Positions 9,020-19,401 are shown, counted from the stretch's first letter. The stretch: DNA of 64,000 nucleotides from Mycobacterium sp. 155 (GCF_000373905.1 NZ_KB892705.1:1240001-1304000), one strand, 5' to 3'. The notes: a model not told the origin generated them from the sequence alone. Program-made: numbers and translations.

Positions 9020-9460
9020 TTAGTCGAGCAGTTCGAAGATCGGGATGGACGGGGCTGTGGCCCGCAGTTCGACGTCCGACGATTGCGGTGTCAACCCGGC
9101 CATGTGGCCCTTGACTTCCCAGTACCACCGCGCGAGGTAGTTCCGCAGCAGTGCGGGCTTGGCTTCATCGGGAACCTCGGTCAGGCGGCGCGTCGAACTG
9201 CGCCGGCGTGTCCCGGTCTCCACCTCGCCCGCAGCCCTGGCATTGCGGACCCACTGGGTTTCACCGCGAGGTGACACCAGGAAGTCCCTGCCGCCCACCG
9301 ACATCAGGTTCACCACTACCGTGCGGGTCTGCCCCGTGCGCCGGCCTCGCACACGCAGGGCGGTGGTGCCGGCGATGCTGACACCGGCCTCGGCGAGCCG
9401 GCGGATCAGGTTGTTGCCGGTACGAGCCAGCAGGCCCGGTGCGTCGTATCGCGAGGTCAT
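9020..9460 (-). CDS. F420-dependent nitroreductase-family (Ddn-like) oxidoreductase
   Basis: A 146-residue protein of the flavin/deazaflavin split-barrel family. Family landmarks include GRRTGQTRTVVVNLMSVGGRDFLVSPRG and WVRNARAAGEVE, matching the F420H2-binding pattern of mycobacterial Ddn-type enzymes. The ATG at 9460 has an AGGAGG site. It is divergent from a TetR-type gene, and both could be controlled from the shared 108-bp intergenic region, which holds two similar operator-like sequences. Known relatives reduce quinones or nitro compounds with F420H2; the actual substrate here is not visible. Confidence 0.85.
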   Translation of the reverse strand: MTSRYDAPGLLARTGNNLIRRLAEAGVSIAGTTALRVRGRRTGQTRTVVVNLMSVGGRDFLVSPRGETQWVRNARAAGEVETGTRRRSSTRRLTEVPDEAKPALLRNYLARWYWEVKGHMAGLTPQSSDVELRATAPSIPIFELLD

Positions 9461-9487
9461 CGTCAGCCTCCTGTAGGCAGAAACAAG

Positions 9488-9545
9488 AGCAGCGCTCTCG
9501 AATTACATCGTGACACGATCGGGGCAATAATTCAAGAGCACTGAT
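9488..9545. promoter_or_regulatory. Two inverted operator-like sites between oxidoreductase and tetR
   Basis: Site 1 (9488-9504, AGCAGCGCTCTCGAATT) and the reverse complement of site 2 (9529-9545, ATCAGTGCTCTTGAATT) agree at 14 of 17 positions and face each other 24 bp apart. Site 1 also includes the short palindrome AGAGC-AGC-GCTCT. Placement between divergent genes suggests TetR-type autoregulation plus control of the oxidoreductase; this is inferred from sequence only. Confidence 0.6.
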
Positions 9546-9568
9546 CTCGGTTGTGGCAGACTGCCGCC

Positions 9569-10255
9569 GTGGGCAAACGGCAGGAGAGTCGGCAGCGCAT
9601 CGAGGCGGCCATCGTCGAGATCGGCAGGAGGCATCTGGTCACCGAGGGTGCGGCCGGACTGTCGCTACGGGCCATTGCGCGCGAGCTCGGCATGGTGTCT
9701 TCGGCGATCTACCGCTACGTTGCCGACCGCGATGATTTGCTCACACTGCTGGTAGTCGATGCCTATTCCGAACTGGCCGACGTGGTCGATCAAGCCGCGG
9801 CGGGGCTTTCTGCCGAATCAGACTGGCGGACAAGGCTGTTGGAAATGGCATGCGCGGTCCGCCGGTGGGCGATCGACCAGCCTGCGCGCTGGGCGCTGCT
9901 GTACGGGAGCCCGGTACCCGGATATCACGCACCGGCAGAGCGCACTATTGGGCCGGGGACCCGGGTGGTGGCTGCACTGTTCTCGGCGGTGGCCGATGGA
10001 ATTGCCGCCGGGGCCGTCGGAGAGTCGGGTGGTGCTGTGGCGCAACCACTTTCGGATGACTTCGATCGCTTGCGCGCGGAGTTCGATTTTCCCGGCGGTG
10101 ATGGTGTGCTGGCGAAGTGCTTTCTGCTGTGGGCGGCGCTGGTCGGTGCGGTGAGCCTTGAGGTGTTCGGTCAGTATGGTGCCGACACCCTCACGGACCC
10201 GGGGCTGGTGTTCGAGGTTCAGATCGGTCTGCTGGTCGACGTGTTGGCCACGTGA
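9569..10255 (+). CDS. TetR/AcrR-family transcriptional regulator
   Basis: A 228-residue protein with an N-terminal TetR helix-turn-helix (GLSLRAIARELGMVSSAIYRYVADRDDLL) and a C-terminal ligand domain of the TetR_C-type that contains WALLYGSPVPGY, a feature common in actinobacterial members. The GTG at 9569 is preferred over the upstream TTG at 9551 because family similarity begins at the following residues. It is divergent from the deazaflavin-dependent oxidoreductase, the usual arrangement for a local repressor. Effector unknown. Confidence 0.85.
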   Translation: MGKRQESRQRIEAAIVEIGRRHLVTEGAAGLSLRAIARELGMVSSAIYRYVADRDDLLTLLVVDAYSELADVVDQAAAGLSAESDWRTRLLEMACAVRRWAIDQPARWALLYGSPVPGYHAPAERTIGPGTRVVAALFSAVADGIAAGAVGESGGAVAQPLSDDFDRLRAEFDFPGGDGVLAKCFLLWAALVGAVSLEVFGQYGADTLTDPGLVFEVQIGLLVDVLAT

Positions 10256-10292
10256 TGCGGCTGGATAAGCGGCACGCCCCGGCCCGCCCAAA

Positions 10293-12206
10293 CTAGGCGG
10301 GAGTGCGCAGCTCGGTGAGCTGCCAACGGCCGGCGCCAAGCAGTTCGAGGCGCCGGTCGTGATGCTGTTCGACGGTGTTGCGGTGGCTGACACTCACGAC
10401 GATCGTGTCCGGCAACCGGCTGCGCAACGTCGTGTACATCGCGAATTCCTGGCCGGCATCGAGCGCCGAGGTCGACTCGTCGAGGAACACCGCCCGCGGC
10501 TCGGCCAGCAGCACGCGGGCGAACGCGATGCGTTGTTGTTCGCCGGGGGAGAGCACCTTCGACCAGTCCGAATCCTCGTCCAGTCGAGATGTCAGATGCC
10601 CCAACGAGACCGTCGCCAAGGCATCCCGGATGGCGTCGTCGCCGTACGCGCCGCTCGCCGCCGGGTAGCTGACCACCGTGCGTAGGTCGCCGAGTGGGGC
10701 ATAGGGCAATTGGGACACGAACATCACCCGGTGATCGTCGGGAAACCGGACCGTTCCCGAGCCGAACGGCCACAACTGCGCGAGGGTGCGCAGCAGCGTG
10801 GTCTTGCCGGTTCCGGACGGGCCGGTGATCACCAAAGCCTCGCCGGTCGCCAGCCGCAGATCGAGGTCGTCCAGCAGGAGCTGGCCGGTCGGTGAGCGCA
10901 CCTCGACAGCGTCGATCTCAAGCGCGCCGTCGACACTGGGGGCACCCGCCAATCTCGGTAGCGTCCTCGCCTGTTCGTTCGCGGTGACCAGTCCGTCGAG
11001 CCGGATGATCGCGGCGCGGTAGCCGGCGAATGCGTCGTAGACGGCGCGAAAGAAGCTCAATGAGCTCTGCACCGAGCCGAAAGCCCCCGCCGATTGCATG
11101 ACATCGCCCAGCCTGAGTTCTCCGGCGAACAACCGCGGGGCCTGCACCATCAGCGGTAGCGGGGAGATGATCTGGCTGATCGAGCGGTTCCAGCCGAGGA
11201 AAGCCACGCCCCGGCGCACCAGCCTGCGGTAGTTGGCGATGATCCGGGCGAAGCGCAGCGCGAGCGCGCCACGCTCGGTGTGCTCGCCGCGGTAGAAGCT
11301 CACCGCTTCGGCGGCGTCGCGGATGCGCACGAGTGCGTACCGGAACGCGGCATTAGTGAGTTCGTTGCGGAACGTCAACCGGATGATCGGGCGGCCGATC
11401 CAGAACGCCACCACGGTCGTGACCGCCACCCACACCAGGGCGATCCAGAACAACGCCTTGGGCACCGTCACTCCCAGAATCGTCAGCGGCCCGGCGAGAT
11501 TCCACAGGATCGGAGTGAACGCCACCACTGAGACGACGGAGTTCACCGAACCGAACATCAGGGTCTGGGCGGTTCCGACCGTCGGGGTGTTGGTCTCCGG
11601 TCCGGTCCCGGTAGTGAACACGTCGATGTCCTGCTGGATGCGCTGATCCGGATTGTCGACGGGTTCGCCGCCGAACGACGGCAGAAAACGGGCGCGGTAG
11701 TAGGCGCGGTCACCGAACCAGTCGCCGGTGAGATGGTCGGTGAGCCACACCCGCCAGCGAATGATGAAGTACTGCATCAGGTACAGGTCGAGCAGCGTGC
11801 GGGTGATGTCGGCCGCGACCAACAGCGCGAAGATCATGATCGAGCGCCAGAACCCGCTGACACCGGAATTGCGGACCGCGTCGTCACCCGCCGCGGCGCC
11901 CTCGAAGGCGACCTGCAAAGCCGAGGACTGGTCGTTGGCGTAGTAGCTGAACAGCACGTCCATCCGTACTGAGATCAGTACCGACAGCAGCAGGACAGAC
12001 AACAGCACCCAGGGCGTCATGCTCTGGCGCCCCGTGAAATACCCACCGGTGATCCGCCAGAACTGGCGGCCCCACGTGGTCACCCGCGCGACCACCGCCA
12101 GGACGGCCAACAGCACGAGTGCGCTGAGGGCCCATGCCTTGGCAACCCACAGCACCGACGCGAGGATCTCGTTGCCCCAGTCCAGCGTCGGGGTGAACAT
12201 CTCCAT
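10293..12206 (-). CDS. BacA/SbmA-like ABC transporter (fused permease and ATPase), downstream copy
   Basis: A 637-residue fused half-transporter of the SbmA/BacA-like family, related to Rv1819c. An N-terminal membrane domain with about six helices covers residues 1-400, including the family stretch RAYYRARFLPS...NPDQRIQQDIDVF. The ATPase follows: Walker A GPSGTGKTTL, signature [12 protein letters not shown] and Walker B AVFLDESTSALD. Known relative: Rv1819c takes up hydrophilic compounds such as vitamin B12 and bleomycin. It sits 27 bp downstream of a paralogue in the same orientation; both begin M-x-MFTP-x-LDWGNE and even share the upstream GGTACCTT sequence, so tandem duplication included the leader. 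Confidence 0.92.
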   Translation of the reverse strand: MEMFTPTLDWGNEILASVLWVAKAWALSALVLLAVLAVVARVTTWGRQFWRITGGYFTGRQSMTPWVLLSVLLLSVLISVRMDVLFSYYANDQSSALQVAFEGAAAGDDAVRNSGVSGFWRSIMIFALLVAADITRTLLDLYLMQYFIIRWRVWLTDHLTGDWFGDRAYYRARFLPSFGGEPVDNPDQRIQQDIDVFTTGTGPETNTPTVGTAQTLMFGSVNSVVSVVAFTPILWNLAGPLTILGVTVPKALFWIALVWVAVTTVVAFWIGRPIIRLTFRNELTNAAFRYALVRIRDAAEAVSFYRGEHTERGALALRFARIIANYRRLVRRGVAFLGWNRSISQIISPLPLMVQAPRLFAGELRLGDVMQSAGAFGSVQSSLSFFRAVYDAFAGYRAAIIRLDGLVTANEQARTLPRLAGAPSVDGALEIDAVEVRSPTGQLLLDDLDLRLATGEALVITGPSGTGKTTLLRTLAQLWPFGSGTVRFPDDHRVMFVSQLPYAPLGDLRTVVSYPAASGAYGDDAIRDALATVSLGHLTSRLDEDSDWSKVLSPGEQQRIAFARVLLAEPRAVFLDESTSALDAGQEFAMYTTLRSRLPDTIVVSVSHRNTVEQHHDRRLELLGAGRWQLTELRTPA

Positions 12207-12233
12207 GCCGGGAAGGTACCGGCGGACAGGCTG

Positions 12234-14165
12234 CTACTGGTCTACCAACGCGGGATTGCGAGCGGAGTTCTCATCGGTCTCGCCGAGCCGCCAGCGCCCT
12301 TCGCCGAGCAGCTCGAGGTGCTGCTCATGGTGCTGACCGACCGTGCTGCGGTGCGTGACACTGACCAGGATGGTGTCCGGCAAGTGTTTGCGAACCAATC
12401 CATAAAGCATGTATTCCAGGCCCTCGTCGAGTGCCGAGGTGGCCTCGTCCATGAAGACCGCCTTGGGTTTGGTCAGCAGCACGCGGGCGAACGCGATGCG
12501 CTGTTGTTCGCCCGGTGAGAGCACCTTGGCCCAGTCGGCGACCTCGGACAGGCGTTTGATGCATTGCGGCAGCGCGACCTGTTCGAAGGCCCAGTGCAAC
12601 GTCTCGTCGGGAATCTCGCCCGGCTTCTTCGGATAGGAAACGACGGCGCGCAGATCGCCGAGCGGCACGTAGGGCAGCTGGCACAGGAACATCGTTTCCT
12701 CGACACCCTGCGGGCAGCGGAACGTGCCGGTGGCATACGGCCACAACTGGGCCAGCGAACGCAGCAGAGTGGTCTTGCCCGCACCGGACTGGCCGGTGAC
12801 GATGAGGGTGTCGCCTGCGTGCAGGCGCAGATCGAGGTCCTCGATCAACGTCTCGCCGGTAGGCGTGTTGATGTAGACGTCCTCGAGTTCGACCAGGCAG
12901 TCGTCGCCCGCCTCGACCGTGAGCTCGGGCAATGCCCGGCTTTCCTCGTTGGCCACGACCAGGCCGTGCAGACGCATGATCGACGCACGCCAACCGGCAA
13001 AGCCGTCGTAGTTGTTCCGGAAGAACGACAGACCACCCTGGATGCTGCCGAACGCCGACGATGTCTGCGAGATGTCGCCGAGCTTGATCTGCCCGGCGAA
13101 CATGCGTGGGGCCTGAATGATCCACGGGAGCGGAACGATGATCTGTGAAATCGACAGGTTCCAGCCGTAGAACTTGACCGACCGGTTGATGAAGCGCTTG
13201 TAGTTGGCGACCACCGGGGCGAACCGTTGCCGCAGCTGCAGCCGTTCGGCCACCTCTCCGCGATAGAACGCCACAGCCTCGGCCGCGTCGCGCAACCGGA
13301 CCAACGCATACCGGAAGGCGGCGTTGAACCTCTCGTTGTTGAAGGTCAGGCGGATCAGCGGGCGGCCGATCCAGAACGCCACGATGCTGGCGACCAGAAC
13401 GTAGACGATACCGATCCAGAACATCGCCCTGGGCAACGTAAACCCGAAGATCGTCAGCGGACCGGACAGGTTCCAGAGGATGAGAGTGAACGAGGCCACA
13501 CTCACGATGGCGTCGATGGCGCCGAACAGCAACGTGCTCTTGGTGAAGGTGTTGGGATTGCTGGGCAACGGGCCGATCCCGTTGGTGAAGATGTCGATGT
13601 CGGACTGGATACGCTGGTCCGGGTTGTCGATGCTGTCATCGATGAACCGGCTGCGGTAGTAGGCCCTGCCGCTGAGCCAGTCGCCGGTGAGTCGGTCGGT
13701 CAGCCACGCGCGCCACCTCAGCGTGAAGCGTTGCATCAGGAAAAGGTCCAGCATCACGCGGACCACGTGGATGGTGGCGAGGATGCCGAAATGGACGAGG
13801 GCCCACCAGAAGCCGTGGATCCCGGAGTCCTTGACCGCCTGATTGCCCGCGCCGATCCCCTCGAAGGCCGTCTGCGCAGACGACATCAGATCGTTGCCGT
13901 AGTAGCTCATCAGCACATCGATGCGCACGCCGCCGACGACCGAGACCAGCAGGACCGCGAGCCATACCCAGACCGTGACGCTGTTCCTGCCCGTGAAGTA
14001 GGCGCCGGTGATGCGCCACCACTGCCGACCCCACGTCGTGAACCGCCCGACCAACATAAGCACGATCAGGGTTGGTATCGCCGTGTACAGCCACACCGTG
14101 GCGATCCACTTCAGCGACGCGCCCCACTCGTTGCCCCAGTCGAGTGACGGGGTGAACATGTCCAT
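12234..14165 (-). CDS. bacA: BacA/SbmA-like ABC transporter (fused permease and ATPase), upstream copy
   Basis: A 643-residue paralogue of the downstream gene with the same order of parts: membrane domain, [13 protein letters not shown] motif, then Walker [12 protein letters not shown], signature [12 protein letters not shown] and Walker [13 protein letters not shown]. Both ATPase domains look intact. Its position directly before secA2 matches Rv1819c, which is separated from secA2 only by ilvG in M. tuberculosis; ilvG is absent here. Which copy is the functional equivalent of Rv1819c cannot be decided from the sequence alone; the symbol is given to this one by position only. The two copies probably form one transcript, and could assemble as a heterodimer. 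Confidence 0.9.
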   Translation of the reverse strand: MDMFTPSLDWGNEWGASLKWIATVWLYTAIPTLIVLMLVGRFTTWGRQWWRITGAYFTGRNSVTVWVWLAVLLVSVVGGVRIDVLMSYYGNDLMSSAQTAFEGIGAGNQAVKDSGIHGFWWALVHFGILATIHVVRVMLDLFLMQRFTLRWRAWLTDRLTGDWLSGRAYYRSRFIDDSIDNPDQRIQSDIDIFTNGIGPLPSNPNTFTKSTLLFGAIDAIVSVASFTLILWNLSGPLTIFGFTLPRAMFWIGIVYVLVASIVAFWIGRPLIRLTFNNERFNAAFRYALVRLRDAAEAVAFYRGEVAERLQLRQRFAPVVANYKRFINRSVKFYGWNLSISQIIVPLPWIIQAPRMFAGQIKLGDISQTSSAFGSIQGGLSFFRNNYDGFAGWRASIMRLHGLVVANEESRALPELTVEAGDDCLVELEDVYINTPTGETLIEDLDLRLHAGDTLIVTGQSGAGKTTLLRSLAQLWPYATGTFRCPQGVEETMFLCQLPYVPLGDLRAVVSYPKKPGEIPDETLHWAFEQVALPQCIKRLSEVADWAKVLSPGEQQRIAFARVLLTKPKAVFMDEATSALDEGLEYMLYGLVRKHLPDTILVSVTHRSTVGQHHEQHLELLGEGRWRLGETDENSARNPALVDQ

Positions 14166-14236
14166 GCGGGCAAGGTACCCTCCGATGCCGCCACGGGCGT
14201 GGCGGACGCGGATCCGCTGCCGCGTAACGTGAACAT

Positions 14237-16570
14237 GTGCCGAAGACGTCCAGCGCCAAACCGGGGCGCTTGAGCAGCAAGTTCTGGAAGCTACTGGGTG
14301 CCACCACCGAGCGGAACGAGGCCCGTTCGCTCTCGGAGGTCACAGGTGCGGCCAAGTTCGAGGAGAAGGCCGCCGGTCTCGACGACGAGCAGCTGACCAA
14401 GGCCGCCAAACTGCTGCAGCTGGAGGACCTGGCCGAGGCTGCCGACATTCCGCAGTTCCTGGCCATCGCCCGTGAGGCCGCCGAACGGACCACCGGGCTC
14501 CGTCCCTTCGACGTGCAGTTGCTGGCCGCGCTGCGGATGATGGCCGGCGACGTCGTCGAGATGGCGACAGGCGAGGGCAAGACCCTGTCCGGCGCGATCG
14601 CCGCGGCCGGTTACGCCATCGGTGGACGCAATGTGCACGTCATCACCATCAACGACTACCTGGCCAAACGCGACGCGGAATGGATGGGTCCGCTGCTGGA
14701 GGCGCTGGGACTGACCGTCGGCTGGATCACCGAGGATTCGACGGCCGAGGAGCGCCGCGTGGCCTACGAGTGTGACGTCACCTACGCGTCGGTCAACGAG
14801 ATCGGCTTCGACGTCCTGCGTGATCAGCTGGTCACCGACGTCGCCGACCTGGTATCGCCCAACCCCGATGTCGCGCTCATCGACGAGGCCGACTCGGTGC
14901 TGGTCGACGAGGCGCTGGTGCCGCTCGTGCTGGCGGGGACGAGCCACCGCGAACAGCCCCGGGTCGAGGTCATCCGACTGGTCGGCGAACTCACCGCGGG
15001 CACTGACTATGACACCGACGACGACAACCGCAACGTGCACCTCACCGACGCCGGGGCCCGTAAGTTGGAGGCCCGACTGGGCAACATCGACCTGTACTCC
15101 GAGGAGCACGTCGGCACCACGCTCACCGAGGTCAACGTGGCGCTGCACGCACACGTGCTGCTGCAGCGCGATGTGCACTACATCGTGCGCGACAACGCGG
15201 TGCACCTCATCAACGCCTCGCGGGGCCGTATCGCTTCGCTACAGCGCTGGCCCGACGGATTGCAGGCCGCGGTTGAAGCCAAGGAGGGCATCGAGACCAC
15301 CGAGACCGGTGAGGTGCTCGACACCATCACCGTCCAGGCGCTGGTCAACCGCTATCCGACCGTATGCGGCATGACCGGCACCGCACTCGCTGCTGGTGAG
15401 CAGCTGCGTCAGTTCTACAAGCTCGGCGTGTCGCCGATCCCGCCGAACATGCCCAACATCCGCGAGGACGAAACCGACCGGGTGTATATCACCGCCGCGG
15501 CCAAGGCCGACGCGATCGTCGAGCACATAGCCGAGGTGCACGCGACCGGACAACCCGTCCTGGTCGGCACCCACGATGTCGCCGAATCCGAAGAGCTGCA
15601 CGAGAAGCTGGTCAAGGCCGGGGTTCCCGCCGTGGTCCTCAACGCGAAGAACGATGCCGAGGAGGCCGCGGTGATCGCCGAGGCCGGAAAGCTCGGATCG
15701 GTCACGGTGTCCACCCAGATGGCCGGGCGGGGTACCGACATCCGACTGGGTGGGTCCGATGAATCCGGTCACGATGAAGTGGCCGAACTCGGCGGTCTGC
15801 ACGTGGTCGGCACCGGGCGGCACCACACCGAGCGGCTGGACAATCAGCTACGCGGCCGTGCCGGCCGACAGGGCGATCCGGGCTCGTCGGTGTTCTTCTC
15901 CAGCTGGGAGGACGACGTGGTGGCCGCCCACCTAGACGGCGGCAAACTCCCGACCGAGACGGACGAGAACGGCCGGATCGTCAACCCCAAGGCAGCCGGG
16001 CTGCTCGACCACGCCCAGCGCGTGGCGGAGGGCCGGCTGCTGGACGTGCACGCCAACACCTGGCGCTACAACCAGCTGATCGCCCAGCAGCGCGCCATCA
16101 TCGTGGACCGCCGTGACACCCTGCTACGCACCGAGACCGCGCGTGACGAGCTCCGGGAACGTTCGCCGGAACGCTACGACAGTCTCGTCGAAATTCTTGG
16201 CGAGGGCAGCGAAGAGAAGCTGGTCAAGATCTGCCGGCTGATCATGCTGTATCACCTGGACCGCGGCTGGTGCGAGCATCTTGCGTACCTTGCCGATATC
16301 CGCGAGAGCATCCACCTGAGGGCTTTGGGGAGGCAGAACCCACTCGACGAGTTCCACCGGATGGCCGTGGACGCGTTCGCCTCGCTGGCCGCCGACGCCA
16401 TCGAGGCGGCCCAGCAGACCTTCGACACAGCGGACTCGATCGAGGACGAACCCGGCGTCGATCTGTCCAAACTGGCGCGGCCCACCTCGACGTGGACCTA
16501 CATGGTTCACGACAACCCGCTCAACGACGACACCATGTCTGCACTGAGCCTGCCCGGGGTGTTCCGCTAA
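14237..16570 (+). CDS. secA2: Accessory protein-export ATPase SecA2
   Basis: A 777-residue SecA family motor, clearly shorter than housekeeping SecA1 (over 900 residues), as expected for mycobacterial SecA2 (Rv1821). It has Walker A MATGEGKT at residues 109-116, the DEAD-type Walker [15 protein letters not shown], a helicase C-terminal [13 protein letters not shown] motif and [11 protein letters not shown]. The zinc-binding C-terminal tail of SecA1 is lacking. Known role: exports a small set of proteins, some without signal peptides, and works with the SecYEG channel. GTG start at 14237. The downstream pgsA2 starts 10 bp after the stop, so the two are likely co-transcribed. Confidence 0.97.
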   Translation: MPKTSSAKPGRLSSKFWKLLGATTERNEARSLSEVTGAAKFEEKAAGLDDEQLTKAAKLLQLEDLAEAADIPQFLAIAREAAERTTGLRPFDVQLLAALRMMAGDVVEMATGEGKTLSGAIAAAGYAIGGRNVHVITINDYLAKRDAEWMGPLLEALGLTVGWITEDSTAEERRVAYECDVTYASVNEIGFDVLRDQLVTDVADLVSPNPDVALIDEADSVLVDEALVPLVLAGTSHREQPRVEVIRLVGELTAGTDYDTDDDNRNVHLTDAGARKLEARLGNIDLYSEEHVGTTLTEVNVALHAHVLLQRDVHYIVRDNAVHLINASRGRIASLQRWPDGLQAAVEAKEGIETTETGEVLDTITVQALVNRYPTVCGMTGTALAAGEQLRQFYKLGVSPIPPNMPNIREDETDRVYITAAAKADAIVEHIAEVHATGQPVLVGTHDVAESEELHEKLVKAGVPAVVLNAKNDAEEAAVIAEAGKLGSVTVSTQMAGRGTDIRLGGSDESGHDEVAELGGLHVVGTGRHHTERLDNQLRGRAGRQGDPGSSVFFSSWEDDVVAAHLDGGKLPTETDENGRIVNPKAAGLLDHAQRVAEGRLLDVHANTWRYNQLIAQQRAIIVDRRDTLLRTETARDELRERSPERYDSLVEILGEGSEEKLVKICRLIMLYHLDRGWCEHLAYLADIRESIHLRALGRQNPLDEFHRMAVDAFASLAADAIEAAQQTFDTADSIEDEPGVDLSKLARPTSTWTYMVHDNPLNDDTMSALSLPGVFR

Positions 16571-16580
16571 GTTTTTAGCT

Positions 16581-17210
16581 ATGGACAACGCGCCTGCTCC
16601 CAAGGGCAGGCGCGCGGCTCCGGACGCGACCGCGGTGCCGGACCGGATAGTGACTGTGCCCAACGCGCTCAGCGTGCTGCGGCTGGTGCTGGTGCCTGTG
16701 TTCCTGTGGTTGCTGTTCAGCGTTCACGCGAACGCGTGGGCGGTCGCGGTGTTGGTGTTCAGCGGGTTCTCGGACTGGGCCGACGGCAAGATCGCCCGCC
16801 TGATTGCCAACCAGTCCTCGCGGCTGGGTGAACTGCTGGATCCACTTGTGGACCGGATCTACATGGTGACCGTCCCGCTGGCGCTGGCGCTGTATGGCGT
16901 GGTGCCGTGGTGGTTCGTGGCCACGTTGATCGGACGCGATCTCGTGTTGGCGGCCACCCTGCCGGTGGTGCGCAGCCGCGGGCTGACCGCCCTGCCCGTG
17001 ACTTACATCGGCAAGGCTGCCACGTTCGCGCTGATGGCGGGGTTTCCTCCGGTTCTGCTCGGACAGTGGGATGCGTTGTGGAGCAGGGTGGTTCTGTACT
17101 GCGGCTGGGCATTCCTGATCTGGGGCATGGCGCTGTATCTGTGGTCGGCGGTGCTGTATCTGATTCAGGTGGTGTTGGTGGTGCGCCACCTACCGAAGGT
17201 GCCGCGATGA
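16581..17210 (+). CDS. pgsA2: CDP-alcohol phosphatidyltransferase
   Basis: A 209-residue membrane enzyme with four to six hydrophobic helices. The family signature D-G-x2-A-R-x8-G-x3-D-x3-D is present in [20 protein letters not shown] and continues PLVDR. It corresponds to Rv1822. It transfers a phosphatidyl group from CDP-diacylglycerol onto an alcohol; the annotated product, phosphatidylglycerophosphate, is a family guess because the acceptor cannot be read from sequence. The N-terminal 20 residues are basic and proline-rich. It lies between secA2 and a DUF881 gene with short gaps, an arrangement conserved across mycobacteria. Confidence 0.92.
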   Translation: MDNAPAPKGRRAAPDATAVPDRIVTVPNALSVLRLVLVPVFLWLLFSVHANAWAVAVLVFSGFSDWADGKIARLIANQSSRLGELLDPLVDRIYMVTVPLALALYGVVPWWFVATLIGRDLVLAATLPVVRSRGLTALPVTYIGKAATFALMAGFPPVLLGQWDALWSRVVLYCGWAFLIWGMALYLWSAVLYLIQVVLVVRHLPKVPR

Positions 17211-17223
17211 GCCGAGAGTGCCC

Positions 17224-18144
17224 ATGAGCACTTCTGGGGCCAGCGAACTCGGGGGCTATGCCTCAGGCGCCGGGCTGAACACCCACGACGCCGACGCGCC
17301 GGCGCGTATCCCGGTGCCGTCACTGCTGCAGTCGTTGCTGTCAGAGCATCTGGACCCCGGCTATGCCGCGGCGGCCGCCGCTCGGGAGACGGGTGCCAAA
17401 CCGCGGCGCCGGCTCGGCGAATGGGCCTGGCAAGTGCTGGCCGCGCTGGCGATTGCCACCGTTTTCGCGGTCGCGGCCGCGCAGGCCCAGATCACGGCCC
17501 CGGCTGCCCGAGAGGCCCAGCACACCCTGGCCGGCCGAGTGCGGGCGGTGGAGGCCGCCACGCGACATGCCAGTGCTACGCGGGATGCGCTGACGGATCA
17601 AGTGGATGCCGAGCGACACGCCAAACTGGGTATGGACGAGAACGGCCAACGGTTGCTCAGCAATCTCGATACCGCCAATATCGTTGCCGCCGCAACACCG
17701 ATGATCGGTCCGGGTCTGACCGTCACAGTGACCGATCCGGGCATGTCGAAGGACCTCAGCGACGTGTCCAAGCAGCGGGTGGCGGGCAGCCAGCAGGTGA
17801 TCCTCGACCGTGACCTGCAACTCGTGGTCAATTCGCTGTGGGTCAGTGGCGCCGAGGCCATTGCGGTCGGCGGCGTGCGGATCGGTGCGGGAGTCACCAT
17901 CCGGCAGGCCGGCGGTGGGATCTTGGTCGACAATCAGCCGATCACGAGTCCGTATGCCATCGTGGCCATTGGCCCACCGCATGGGATGGCCGACGCCTTC
18001 GACCGCAGCCCCGGGCTGCAACGGCTGCGGTTGCTGGAGACCTCGTACGGTGTCGAGGTCAGCGTGAGCGCCGGTGACAGCCTCAGTGTGCCGGCGGTGC
18101 CGGTGCGGGATGTCAACTTCGCCAAGCAGATTGGACGACCTTGA
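17224..18144 (+). CDS. DUF881 membrane-anchored protein
   Basis: A 306-residue protein, orthologue of Rv1823. One transmembrane helix ([22 protein letters not shown], about residues 70-91) follows a cytoplasmic N-terminal region; after it come a coiled region ([20 protein letters not shown]) and the DUF881 domain, with family features such as [26 protein letters not shown] and PYAIVAIG. The ATG at 17224 is preferred to the in-frame GTG at 17218. It forms a DUF881-Sbp-DUF881 cluster with the next two genes, the same trio found next to division genes in Bacillus (ylxW, ylxX, sbp). The function is not established; a role near the divisome or cell envelope is inferred. Confidence 0.9.
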   Translation: MSTSGASELGGYASGAGLNTHDADAPARIPVPSLLQSLLSEHLDPGYAAAAAARETGAKPRRRLGEWAWQVLAALAIATVFAVAAAQAQITAPAAREAQHTLAGRVRAVEAATRHASATRDALTDQVDAERHAKLGMDENGQRLLSNLDTANIVAAATPMIGPGLTVTVTDPGMSKDLSDVSKQRVAGSQQVILDRDLQLVVNSLWVSGAEAIAVGGVRIGAGVTIRQAGGGILVDNQPITSPYAIVAIGPPHGMADAFDRSPGLQRLRLLETSYGVEVSVSAGDSLSVPAVPVRDVNFAKQIGRP

Positions 18145-18167
18145 GATACACAGGATTGACCGGGTAG

Positions 18168-18500
18168 ATGATCGGAATCGCCGCACTTGTCGTCGGGATC
18201 GTGTTGGGTTTGGTGTTTCATCCCAGCGTGCCTGAGGTCGTCGAGCCCTACCTGCCGATCGCCGTCGTCGCTGCGCTCGATGCGGTATTCGGCGGGCTGC
18301 GCGCCTACCTGGAACGCATCTTCGACTCCAAGGTGTTCGTCATCTCGTTCGTCTTCAACGTGCTGGTCGCGGCGTTGATCGTGTACGTCGGTGACCAGTT
18401 GGGAGTGGGCACCCAGTTGTCGACGGCGATCATCGTAGTGCTCGGCATCCGGATCTTCGGCAACGCTGCCGCGTTGCGCCGCAGGCTGTTCGGCGCCTGA
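18168..18500 (+). CDS. sbp: Small basic protein (Sbp, DUF1290) family membrane protein
   Basis: A 110-residue protein, orthologue of Rv1824, made almost entirely of three hydrophobic helices with GLRAYLERIFDSKVFVISF in the middle, the family's hallmark. The ATG at 18168 follows the previous stop by 23 bp and the next gene starts 1 bp past this stop, so the three genes are tightly coupled. The family is found beside DUF881 genes in Firmicutes and Actinobacteria; biochemical function is unknown. Confidence 0.9.
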   Translation: MIGIAALVVGIVLGLVFHPSVPEVVEPYLPIAVVAALDAVFGGLRAYLERIFDSKVFVISFVFNVLVAALIVYVGDQLGVGTQLSTAIIVVLGIRIFGNAAALRRRLFGA

Positions 18501-18501
18501 C

Positions 18502-19401
18502 ATGAGTGAAGCCGAGCACCCGCAGGACGCTGATTTGCCCGCCCGCCCGCCCGAGGCGGCTCATGCTCCGGCCGGCGAGAATGCGTCCCCGGACGTCACG
18601 GAGACCGGTCTGCACAAGGCGGACCATCACGGCCGGCACGAGATGCCCGCCGACATGCCGCGCAACCGGTGGGCGAATCTTGCCGTCATGCAACGGGGCC
18701 GCTCCCAGTTGATGTTCGGCGCGCTCGGGCTGCTGCTGTGCGTGTTGCTCGGAGTGGCGATCGTCACCCAGGTCCGGCAGAACGATTCGGGTGATTCTCT
18801 GGAAACCGCGCGTCCGGCCGACCTGTTGATCCTGCTGGATTCTCTGCAGCAGCGCGAGGCATCGCTGAATACGGAGGTAGCCGATCTGCAGCGGACGCTG
18901 CAACAGCTCCAGGCGTCGGGCAGCAGCGATCAGGCAGCGATCGAGAACGCCCAGGCCCGCTTGGCCGCCCTGTCCATCCAGATCGGTACGGTCGGGGCGA
19001 CGGGCCCCGGCGTGACCCTGACCATCGCCGATACCGCGCCCGGGGTGTCGGCCGAGACCATGCTCGATGTCATCAACGAACTGCGCGCGGCTGGCGCCGA
19101 GGCCATCGAGATCCGTGGCGGTGGGGCGGATCAGCAAAGCGCTGTACGCGTCGGCGTCGACACGTGGGTGGTCGGCACACCCGGCCGGCTCATGATCGAC
19201 AACGTCGCCCTGCAGCCGCCCTATTCGGTTCTGGCGATTGGCGATCCCCCCACGCTCGCAGCGGCGATGAACATTCCTGGCGGCGCGATGGACAGTATCA
19301 AGCGGGTTGGCGGGACGATGGTGGTACAACAAGCCGAGCGGGTCGACGTGACCGCCTTGCGGCATCCGAAACCGCGCCAATACGCTCAGCCCGTCAAGTG
19401 A
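18502..19401 (+). CDS. DUF881 membrane-anchored protein (second paralogue)
   Basis: A 299-residue protein matching Rv1825. A long polar N-terminus precedes a transmembrane helix near residues 73-92 (FGALGLLLCVLLGVAIVT). After it, a coiled-coil segment (LLDSLQQREASLNTEVADLQRTLQQLQ) leads into DUF881, with GPGVTLTIADTAPGV, LRAAGAEAIEIRG and PPYSVLAIGDP. The ATG at 18502 begins right after the sbp stop. It is a distant paralogue of the Rv1823-like protein upstream, so the cluster encodes two different DUF881 partners. Function unknown. Confidence 0.9.
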   Translation: MSEAEHPQDADLPARPPEAAHAPAGENASPDVTETGLHKADHHGRHEMPADMPRNRWANLAVMQRGRSQLMFGALGLLLCVLLGVAIVTQVRQNDSGDSLETARPADLLILLDSLQQREASLNTEVADLQRTLQQLQASGSSDQAAIENAQARLAALSIQIGTVGATGPGVTLTIADTAPGVSAETMLDVINELRAAGAEAIEIRGGGADQQSAVRVGVDTWVVGTPGRLMIDNVALQPPYSVLAIGDPPTLAAAMNIPGGAMDSIKRVGGTMVVQQAERVDVTALRHPKPRQYAQPVK

